Source of the DNA: DSAR01 sp034437315
Lineage (GTDB): Bacteria; Chloroflexota; Anaerolineae; B4-G1
NCBI GenBank assembly: GCA_034437315.1
Contig: DAOTUC010000328.1
Location: forward strand, 1 to 28,098
Direction of reading: 5' to 3'
DNA: 28,098 nucleotides
The notes under the pieces are model-generated. The model had not been told where the DNA came from, did no database searches, and saw only the letters and a program-made list of their open reading frames with translations. The position numbers and the translations under genes are program-made. Shown here piece after piece: positions 22,239 to 28,098 of this stretch. The first letter of the stretch is position 1, and each line of letters begins with the position of its first letter.

Positions 22239-23980
22239 TGGAAGAACAACCTCGAATTGGCGTATACATCTGTCATTGTGGTGTGAACATTTCTGCCACC
22301 GTCGATGTGGAGGCGGTGTCCGCGTTCGCGGGTTCCTTGCCCGGCGTCGTCATTGCCCGCGACTACCTCTACATGTGCTCCGACCCGGGCCAGGTCTTGA
22401 TTCAGCAAGATATAGCGGAATATGACCTGAACCGCGTGGTGGTCGCCTCCTGCTCGCCCCGGATGCACGAACCGACCTTTCGCGGGGCGGCGCAGCAGGT
22501 GGAGATGAACCCGTACCTGGTGGAAATGGCGAACATCCGCGAACAGTGCTCGTGGGTGCACGGCGATAAGGAGCGGGCGACGGAAAAAGCCAAGTGGTTG
22601 GTCGCCTCGGCGACGGCCAAGGCGGCGGCGTTGGAACCGTTGCAGGAGCGCGAGGTGCCCGTGAAGCCGGGGGTGGTCGTCGTCGGCGGCGGATTGGCGG
22701 GGATGGTTGCCGCGCTGGATGTGGCCGAGGCAGGTTTCACCGCGTACCTGGTGGAAAAAAGCGATCACCTGGGCGGGCAGGTTGCGAAGCTGCATCGCAC
22801 CTTCCCGACGTTGGAACCGGTGGAAGAATTGCTTGAGCCGCTCATCGCGCAGGTGCAGGAGCATCCGAATATCATTGTGAAGTTGAATGCGCAGGTCACG
22901 GCAGTGGATGGATACGTGGGGAATTTCGAGGCGGCGATTGGTGAACCGGAGGGCGATGACCCCCAGACGGTTGACGTAGGCTCCATCATCATCGCCACCG
23001 GTTATGACGTGTTCGATCCCCACCGGAAGCCGGAACTGGGCTATGGTCAGTATCCCCACGTCATCACCTCGCTGGAGATGGAGCAGCGGTTGGCCGAGGG
23101 AGACCTGACCGTCAACGGCGAGTCGCCGCAACGGGTGGCCTTTATCCAATGTGTGGGATCGCGGGATGCGCAGGTGGGCAACCCCTATTGCTCGCGGGTT
23201 TGCTGTATGTATACGGCCAAGCAATCCCGCCTGGTGCGCGAGATGCTGCCCGACGCCGATGTGACGGTCTTCTATATGGACGTGCGCACTTTTGGCAAAG
23301 GGGCCGAGGAATTCTACGACGAAGCGCGGGCCAAAGGCGTGCGCTACCGGAAGGGAAATATCTCGGAAATTTATCGCAAGCGAAGCGACCAGGGCGACCG
23401 GGTGGTATTGGTGGGCGAGGACACGCTGTTGGGCGAGCCCATAGATTTCGAGGCCGACCTGGTCATTCTGGCGGTGGGGATGGAGGCGCGCGCGAGCGAT
23501 ACCGATTCGTCCGATGCGGCCCAACCTCCGCTTGATATCTCGACGATGCTCAAACTACCGCGCTCGGCCGATGGCTTTTTCCTGGAGTTGCACCCCAAGT
23601 TGCGGCCGGTGGATACGGCGGTGGGGGGCGTTTTCCTGGCCGGGTGTTGTCAGGGGCCGAAGGACATCCCCGACACTGTGGCCCAGGCGAAAGCAGCCGC
23701 ATCCTCGGCCCTTATCCCGCTGCTGAAGGGGTCTGTGCCGGTGGAATCGGCCACGGCGGCCGTCGACTCGGCTTTGTGCGCGGGGTGCGGGATGTGTGTG
23801 GACGTTTGCCCGTATGGCGCGCCGAGCCTCGACCTGATGTGGGGTTTCTCGCGGATCAACGCCGTCCTATGCGAGGGCTGCGGCGCTTGCGCGGTCTCCT
23901 GCCCTTCCAAGGCGATCCGCCTGCAACACTTTACGCCGGGCCAGATTTTGGCCCAGGTCGATGCAGTGCTGGGAATCTAG
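22238..23980 (+). CDS. hdrA: HdrA-type b flavoprotein (set 2)
   Basis: 580 aa from the ATG at 22238, which shares its A with the previous stop; the GTG at 22235 is possible but too close to the GAGGGG site. N-terminal HdrA domain: C12/C14 (CHCGVN), C47, C72 and C104 (REQCSWVH), all retained. FAD motif GGGLAG 150-155. C-terminal ferredoxin: CAGCGMCVDVC 514-524 and CEGCGACAVSC 545-555. Like the other b-type proteins it lacks the DCSxC motif and the inserted ferredoxin. The corresponding loop (VGNFEAAIGEPEGDDPQ) is short and free of repeats. It pairs with the set 2 HdrA-a. The 90-base gap that follows is one of the few places for an internal promoter. Confidence 0.9.
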   Translation: MEEQPRIGVYICHCGVNISATVDVEAVSAFAGSLPGVVIARDYLYMCSDPGQVLIQQDIAEYDLNRVVVASCSPRMHEPTFRGAAQQVEMNPYLVEMANIREQCSWVHGDKERATEKAKWLVASATAKAAALEPLQEREVPVKPGVVVVGGGLAGMVAALDVAEAGFTAYLVEKSDHLGGQVAKLHRTFPTLEPVEELLEPLIAQVQEHPNIIVKLNAQVTAVDGYVGNFEAAIGEPEGDDPQTVDVGSIIIATGYDVFDPHRKPELGYGQYPHVITSLEMEQRLAEGDLTVNGESPQRVAFIQCVGSRDAQVGNPYCSRVCCMYTAKQSRLVREMLPDADVTVFYMDVRTFGKGAEEFYDEARAKGVRYRKGNISEIYRKRSDQGDRVVLVGEDTLLGEPIDFEADLVILAVGMEARASDTDSSDAAQPPLDISTMLKLPRSADGFFLELHPKLRPVDTAVGGVFLAGCCQGPKDIPDTVAQAKAAASSALIPLLKGSVPVESATAAVDSALCAGCGMCVDVCPYGAPSLDLMWGFSRINAVLCEGCGACAVSCPSKAIRLQHFTPGQILAQVDAVLGI

Positions 23981-24023
23981 CGCGGGCTAACTGAATGAGC
24001 AAGGGAAATTATCATTTGAGGTA

Positions 24024-24051
24024 TTGTGATATTCACATGGATGTTTGTTAT
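24024..24051 (+). promoter_or_regulatory. candidate promoter and overlapping operator palindrome upstream of mvhD
   Basis: The 90-base gap before mvhD is AT-rich. TTGTGA (24024-24029), a 16-base spacer and TGTTAT (24046-24051) are a weak 4/6 + 4/6 match to sigma-70 boxes. Overlapping the -35 is a 13-base palindrome, TGTGA TAT TCACA (24025-24037), as expected for a dimeric regulator. The half-sites resemble CRP/FNR-type half-sites, but the spacing (3 instead of 6) differs. Confidence 0.35.
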
Positions 24052-24070
24052 CCGCTTTTAAGGGGGAAGT

Positions 24071-24502
24071 ATGGCTGAAGAACATGCGTTCGAACCCAAG
24101 ATCGTTGCATTTTTGTGCAATTGGTGCACGTACACCGGGGCCGACCTGGCAGGCACGTCTAGAATCCAGTATCCGCCCAACGTGCGCATCATCCGGTTGA
24201 TGTGCTCCGGATCGGTGGATTCTACCTACGTGCTCAAACCGCTCCTGGATGGAGCTGATGGCATCCTCATCGGCGGTTGCTATCCAGGCGATTGTCACTA
24301 CCAGTCGGGCAACTACAAGGCTCGGCGGCGCGTCGTCGCGCTCAAAGAGATTCTCAAGCAGGCCGGTTGCGACGAGGATCGGGTGTGGCTGCGTTGGATC
24401 AGCGCCAGCGAGGGACAGCGATTTGCCGACACGGTCACCGAGATGACCGAAGCGATGAAGAAAAAAGGCCCTAACCCGATGCGTCGGAAATGGGCGGTCT
24501 AA
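24071..24502 (+). CDS. mvhD: MvhD-like [2Fe-2S] electron-transfer subunit
   Basis: 143 aa, single MvhD/FrhD-type domain covering nearly the whole protein. In methanogens MvhD passes electrons from hydrogenase or formate dehydrogenase to HdrA. Five cysteines are at 16, 19, 45, 70 and 75, in FLCNWC, RLMCSG and GGCYPGDC, the typical pattern of the family. The downstream KARRRV and WISASEG segments also fit. AAGGGGGAAG precedes the ATG. No hydrogenase subunits accompany it; the next gene is an FrhB/FdhB-type flavoprotein, so that protein is the probable electron donor to it. QmoB carries an MvhD domain at its C-terminus, so this free subunit next to HdrA-b mirrors a split QmoB. Confidence 0.92.
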   Translation: MAEEHAFEPKIVAFLCNWCTYTGADLAGTSRIQYPPNVRIIRLMCSGSVDSTYVLKPLLDGADGILIGGCYPGDCHYQSGNYKARRRVVALKEILKQAGCDEDRVWLRWISASEGQRFADTVTEMTEAMKKKGPNPMRRKWAV

Positions 24503-24520
24503 TTGAAGAGGGGAGACCTA

Positions 24521-25654
24521 ATGAGAACTACAATTCCTATTGAGGCGGATCAAAAGAATCCGAAAGACGATACGTTAGCTGCAGTGCAGGGCTTCCTGAA
24601 GCGACTGTTGGAGACCGACGCGGTAGACGCGCTCTTGGTCCCGTTGGAGACGCCCTCCGGCACACTCACGCCGGCGCTGGTTTCGGACCCCGAGATGCTA
24701 GACGCGGCCGATCCGTTGGCCCCGGTGATGGGATTGAACGCGGCGCGTCTGGCGGGCTACGTCTCGATCCGCGAGCCGCGTGGGCGCGTCGGCGTGGTGT
24801 TGCGCTCCTGTGAACTGCGGGCGCTGACGGAGTTGGTCAAGCTCAAGCAGGCCAGTTTAGACGATATGGTGATCATCGGCGTCGATTGCCTGGGGACCTA
24901 CGACGTGTCGGATTACGTCGCGATGTCGAAAAACGGCTCGCTCGACCGATCGGCGCTGCTGGCGACGGCCCAGAGCGGCGACCTGGTTCCCCAGGGGGAC
25001 TACACTTTCCGCGACGCCTGCCAGATGTGTGAAAAGCCTCACGTTGAGCAAGCGGACGTCACGCTGGCGCTCTTCGGCGCCGACCTGAGCAGCGGCATTC
25101 CGCTGTTGGTGTCCGACGAGATCGCCGAGAAACTGGGGCTGGAAGAGGCGGAAGGCGACGGGAAGCAGCGGGACGATGTGGTTAAACGCTTGGTCGAGGC
25201 CCGAACCCAGGTGCGCGACACACGCTTCGCCGAGATTCACCAGCAACTCGAAGAGGAGGGCGTCGAGGGGGTCTTCGCCGCCTGTGTGCGTTGCCACAAT
25301 TGTATGACGGTCTGCCCAATCTGCTACTGCAAGACCTGCCTGTTCAAGAGCCCTGTTTTCGACCACGAACCGATGCAATATATGAACTGGGCGCAGCGCA
25401 AGGGGGCTTATCGCTTGCCGGCCGACACGATGCTCTTTCACCTGACGCGACTCAATCACATGGTGCTTTCCTGCATCGGATGTGGCATGTGCACCAGCGA
25501 TTGCCCGGCCGATTTGCCGGTGGGCCGCGTGTTCCGCGCGATTGGCCAACAGGTGCAGGAGGTGTTCGATTACGAGCCGGGGCGTGACGTGGAGGAACCG
25601 CTGCCCCTGATCACCTTCCAGGAAAATGAATGGACCGAGGTCGGCGAAGAATAA
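24521..25654 (+). CDS. FrhB/FdhB-family iron-sulfur flavoprotein
   Basis: 377 aa from the ATG at 24521, 5 bases after AGAGGGGAG; an upstream TTG (24503) is disfavoured. The N-terminal half matches the F420-hydrogenase/dehydrogenase beta-subunit domain: RSCELRALTELVKL near 95-108, IIGVDCLGTYDVSDY near 118-132 and DACQMC (166-170). The C-terminal half has cysteine groups C255/C258/C261/C265 with C268/C270/C273, and C318/C321/C324/C328 (CIGCGMCTSDC). In methanogens this subunit carries FAD and oxidises or reduces F420. Here, between MvhD and a fumarate-reductase-like pair, it may oxidise F420H2, NAD(P)H or ferredoxin; which one cannot be decided from the sequence. No formate dehydrogenase or hydrogenase catalytic subunit is in the window. 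Confidence 0.82.
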   Translation: MRTTIPIEADQKNPKDDTLAAVQGFLKRLLETDAVDALLVPLETPSGTLTPALVSDPEMLDAADPLAPVMGLNAARLAGYVSIREPRGRVGVVLRSCELRALTELVKLKQASLDDMVIIGVDCLGTYDVSDYVAMSKNGSLDRSALLATAQSGDLVPQGDYTFRDACQMCEKPHVEQADVTLALFGADLSSGIPLLVSDEIAEKLGLEEAEGDGKQRDDVVKRLVEARTQVRDTRFAEIHQQLEEEGVEGVFAACVRCHNCMTVCPICYCKTCLFKSPVFDHEPMQYMNWAQRKGAYRLPADTMLFHLTRLNHMVLSCIGCGMCTSDCPADLPVGRVFRAIGQQVQEVFDYEPGRDVEEPLPLITFQENEWTEVGEE

Positions 25655-25706
25655 ACTGCGACTACAGTCCGCTGGTGAATCGTAAAACGACAAGCTTGAG
25701 GGAGTT

Positions 25707-26459
25707 ATGATGACAACTGAACAACAGACGTTTGAAACGCCGGATGCCGCCGCGCTACCCTCAGAGGAGAGCGCAAACAAAAAAGCTGACCTGATTCCCG
25801 TCTACATTATGGGCAAGCGCTATATGGTGCCGCCTACGCTGACGATTATGAAAGCGATGGAGTACGCGGGTTATACCCTGGTCCGGGGTGTGGGATGCCG
25901 GGGCGGTTTTTGCGGCGCGTGCGCCACCGCTTATCGCATTTTGGGAGATCCCAAACTTTACTTCGGCCTGGCCTGTCAGACGGTCGTCCAGCCGGATATG
26001 TACCTGGCGCAGATCCCCTTTTTCCCGGCCCAACGCTCGACTTATGCCATTAGCGAGATGGAACCTGTCGCGGCGACGTTATTCACGACGTATCCGGAGC
26101 TGTTGCGTTGCCTGGGGTGCGGGGCGTGCACCAAGGCTTGCCCGCAAGATATCGACGTCCGTCTTTATATGGCCGCCGGGATGCGGGGCGATATTGAGAC
26201 GATGGCCGATCTTTCCTTTGACTGCATCATGTGCGGCCTGTGCGCGGCCCGTTGTCCGGCCGAGGAAGCGCAGTATAACATCGCGATCCTCGCCCGCCGC
26301 TTGTATGGACGCTACCTGGCGCCTCGTTCCGAACACCTCGATGAGCGTTTGGCGGAGATTGAGGCCGGGGCGTTCGATGAGACGTTGGCGGAACTGAAAG
26401 GCCTTGACAAAGATGGCCTGAAGGCGCGTTATGAAGCGCGGGACATTGAGCCGAAATAG
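25707..26459 (+). CDS. fumarate-reductase/succinate-dehydrogenase-like iron-sulfur subunit (soluble, TfrB-like)
   Basis: 250 aa. A plant-type [2Fe-2S] domain (C64, C69, C72, C90; CRGGFCGAC) is followed by two ferredoxin motifs: C135/C138/C141/C145 (CLGCGACTKAC) and C173/C176/C179/C183 (CIMCGLCAARC). Classical FrdB/SdhB has a [3Fe-4S] site that contacts quinone. The full CxxCxxCxxxC in both motifs here points to [4Fe-4S] clusters, as in thiol:fumarate reductase TfrB, but the TfrB C-terminal CCG domain is missing. No anchor helices. An ATG at 25710 is equally possible, since the GAGGGAG site is close to 25707. It is adjacent to its flavoprotein partner, 30 bases downstream. Confidence 0.82.
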   Translation: MMTTEQQTFETPDAAALPSEESANKKADLIPVYIMGKRYMVPPTLTIMKAMEYAGYTLVRGVGCRGGFCGACATAYRILGDPKLYFGLACQTVVQPDMYLAQIPFFPAQRSTYAISEMEPVAATLFTTYPELLRCLGCGACTKACPQDIDVRLYMAAGMRGDIETMADLSFDCIMCGLCAARCPAEEAQYNIAILARRLYGRYLAPRSEHLDERLAEIEAGAFDETLAELKGLDKDGLKARYEARDIEPK

Positions 26460-26489
26460 GCGTTAGTAGTGAGCAGAGGAGATATACTG

Positions 26490-28097
26490 ATGAGCGGTTA
26501 TCCGCCTGAAATGCAAGAATCGATCCGTAAGGTCGAGTCCACGCGGGCCCGACGGATTAAAGAGACATTCCCGGCGATGAGCCTGGAGGAGCGGCATACC
26601 ATTCTGGAGGGCTTTCATCCAGATTACAAAGAGGAAACGTTCCACGCCGTGCGGGTGGGCGTCAGCGAAGGCCAACGGATGCCTATTGAGATGGCGCGGG
26701 TGCTCGAGGGTCGCACACACATTGAGCCTGATTTTGACCTGAGCCAGCCGGAGATCGAGACCGACGTGCTCGTCATTGGCGGCGGAGGCGCGGGGGCCTC
26801 GGCCGCGCTCCTGGCCCAGGAGCAGGGCGCACAGGTCACCCTGGTCACCAAGCTCCGCTTTGGCGATGCGAACACGATGATGGCCCAGGGGGGCATCCAG
26901 GCGGCCGACCGGCCTGAGGATAGCCCCGCCATTCACTACCTGGACGTCATCGGCGGCGGGCACTTCACCAACGATCCCGACCTGGTGGAGGCGCTGGTAA
27001 TGGATGCTCCTTTGGCTATCAAGTGGTTGGAAGATTTGGGGATGATGTTCGACAAGGAGCCGGACGGGACGATGGTCGAGGCCCACGGCGGCGGCACCAG
27101 CCGGAAGCGTATGCACTCCGCGCGTGACTACAGCGGCGCGGAGATTATGCGCACGCTGCGGGACGAGGTGAGAAACCGGGACGCGGATATTCGGGTGATT
27201 GAGTTCGCCCCGGCGATCGAGTTGGTTTTGGATGAAAAGGGGCAGGTGACTGGCGCGATTATCATGAATCTGGAGACCGGCGCCAAACATTTCATCAAGG
27301 CGAGGTCGGTGGTGATGGCGACCGGCGGCGGTGGACGTCTCCACTTCCAGGGTTTCCCGACGACCAATCACCACGGCGCGACGGCCGACGGTGTTGTGCT
27401 GGCCTACCGGGCCGGCGCTCCCCTGGGCTTCCTGGAGTCGATGCAGTACCATCCCACGGGCGCGGCCTTTCCGGAACAGATCGTGGGCCTGTTGGTGACG
27501 GAGAAGGTGCGGGGGTTGGGCGCCCAACCGGTCAATAAGATCGGCGAGCAATTCGTCTATCCGTTGGAACCGCGCGACGTGGAGGCGGCGGCCCTGATCC
27601 GCGAGTGCAGCGAACGGGATATGGGGCTCATCACGCCGACGGAACAGCCAGGGGTTTGGTTGGATTCACCGATGATCGAAGTGATCCACGGGCCGGGCAC
27701 AATTGAATCGGCGTTGCCGGCGATGGTGCGTCAGTTCGCCCGTTTTGACATCGACATCACCGAGGAACCGATCCTGGTCTACCCCACGCTCCACTACCAG
27801 AATGGCGGTGTGTGTCTCAACGCCGATACGTCGACCGAGATCCCCGGCCTATTCATCGCCGGGGAGGTAAGCGGCGGCGTGCACGGGCACAACCGCTTGA
27901 TGGGCAACAGCTTGCTAGAGATCACGGTGTTCGGCCGGCGGGCCGGGCTTTCGGCGGCGGAATACCTTCAGCAAGTGACGTTGGGCGAGCCGACGTTGGC
28001 CCACGTGGCGAAATGGAACCGGGAATTGGAGGAGGCCGGCGTCGAGACCGACGTGATTTCGCCCATCCTGTTGCCGGATTACACGAGAAAGGTCTAA
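26490..28097 (+). CDS. fumarate-reductase/succinate-dehydrogenase-like flavoprotein subunit
   Basis: 535 aa from the ATG at 26490, 8 bases after AGAGGAG; the GTG at 26469 has no site. The stop is the last full codon of the window, so the gene is complete. A ~90-residue N-terminal helical region precedes the FAD motif GGGGAG (97-102). Family active-site segments are present: QYHPTG with H321, TEKVRG with R341, PTLHYQNGG with H435, and GEVSGGVHGHNRLMGNSL with R469. These match the substrate-binding His and catalytic Arg of fumarate reductase/SDH, so reduction of fumarate or oxidation of succinate is plausible; another enoate substrate is possible. No signal peptide and no membrane subunit are seen, suggesting a cytoplasmic enzyme fed by the neighbouring iron-sulfur proteins. 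Confidence 0.85.
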   Translation: MSGYPPEMQESIRKVESTRARRIKETFPAMSLEERHTILEGFHPDYKEETFHAVRVGVSEGQRMPIEMARVLEGRTHIEPDFDLSQPEIETDVLVIGGGGAGASAALLAQEQGAQVTLVTKLRFGDANTMMAQGGIQAADRPEDSPAIHYLDVIGGGHFTNDPDLVEALVMDAPLAIKWLEDLGMMFDKEPDGTMVEAHGGGTSRKRMHSARDYSGAEIMRTLRDEVRNRDADIRVIEFAPAIELVLDEKGQVTGAIIMNLETGAKHFIKARSVVMATGGGGRLHFQGFPTTNHHGATADGVVLAYRAGAPLGFLESMQYHPTGAAFPEQIVGLLVTEKVRGLGAQPVNKIGEQFVYPLEPRDVEAAALIRECSERDMGLITPTEQPGVWLDSPMIEVIHGPGTIESALPAMVRQFARFDIDITEEPILVYPTLHYQNGGVCLNADTSTEIPGLFIAGEVSGGVHGHNRLMGNSLLEITVFGRRAGLSAAEYLQQVTLGEPTLAHVAKWNRELEEAGVETDVISPILLPDYTRKV

Positions 28098-28098
28098 T

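Noticed and set aside
21902..23524. Long open frame on the minus strand (540 codons)
   Set aside because: It lies entirely antisense to the HdrC-HdrB fusion and HdrA-b genes, has no recognisable motif and is rich in His/Arg/Gln, as expected of the complement of GC-rich coding DNA.
4482..23980. Selenocysteine in the Hdr proteins
   Set aside because: All CCG, CHCG and DCSxC positions inspected are ordinary Cys (or Ser/Val) codons and no gene needs read-through of a TGA to restore a motif.
24521..25654. F420-dependent formate dehydrogenase beta subunit as a firm call
   Set aside because: The FrhB/FdhB family is clear, but no catalytic FdhA or hydrogenase subunit is in the window and F420 use cannot be read from the sequence, so only the family name is given.

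Overview
The window is a dense run of 18 complete genes plus one probable gene tail, all on the + strand. Gaps are short (the longest is 171 bases) and several starts overlap the preceding stop. It opens with Wood-Ljungdahl (reductive acetyl-CoA) genes: a CooC-type nickel-insertion ATPase, the methyl-tetrahydrofolate:corrinoid methyltransferase AcsE, and FolD. Everything after that is soluble iron-sulfur and flavin electron-transfer machinery of the heterodisulfide reductase (Hdr) type. The organism is an anaerobic bacterium using the tetrahydrofolate branch of the pathway. High GC, in-frame palindromic repeats, a CCCAATCA-like octamer tract and tandem-HdrA genes make Chloroflexota (Anaerolineae-like) my best guess, but no marker gene proves it.

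Layout. 1-3061: carbon genes (a possible upstream tail, cooC, acsE, folD). 3119-9063: Hdr set 1, made of HdrC, HdrB, HdrA-type a, HdrA-type b and an HdrC-HdrB fusion. 9110-9727: a GNAT acetyltransferase. 9797-19119: two giant paralogous proteins (1537 and 1570 aa), each an HdrA-a/HdrA-b tandem with a complete GltD/NfnB-like NAD(P)H module embedded inside the HdrA-a ferredoxin. 19135-19581: a small orphan protein resembling the DNA-binding half of a tyrosine recombinase. 19624-23980: Hdr set 2 (HdrA-a, HdrC-HdrB fusion, HdrA-b). 24071-28097: MvhD, an FrhB/FdhB-family flavoprotein, and a soluble fumarate-reductase-like iron-sulfur/flavoprotein pair.

The central idea is that HdrA, a homodimer in methanogens, exists here as two complementary halves. 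The a type keeps the inserted ferredoxin and its cysteine motif. The b type keeps the N-terminal CHCG domain and the C-terminal ferredoxin. The halves are separate genes in sets 1 and 2 and fused in the two giants. I infer a soluble electron hub: NAD(P)H enters through the giants, further electrons enter through the FrhB-like protein and MvhD, flavins in HdrA split or merge electron pairs, and the HdrB-type CCG domains or the fumarate-reductase-like pair take the output. Reduced ferredoxin for CO2/CO reduction is the likely purpose. No hydrogenase, formate dehydrogenase catalytic subunit, MetF/MetV or CODH/ACS subunit lies inside the window, so the real donors and acceptors are not visible.

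Several genes carry in-frame short-repeat or unexplained insertions (HdrA-b of set 1, giant 2, FolD, AcsE). Three intergenic gaps hold strong inverted repeats.
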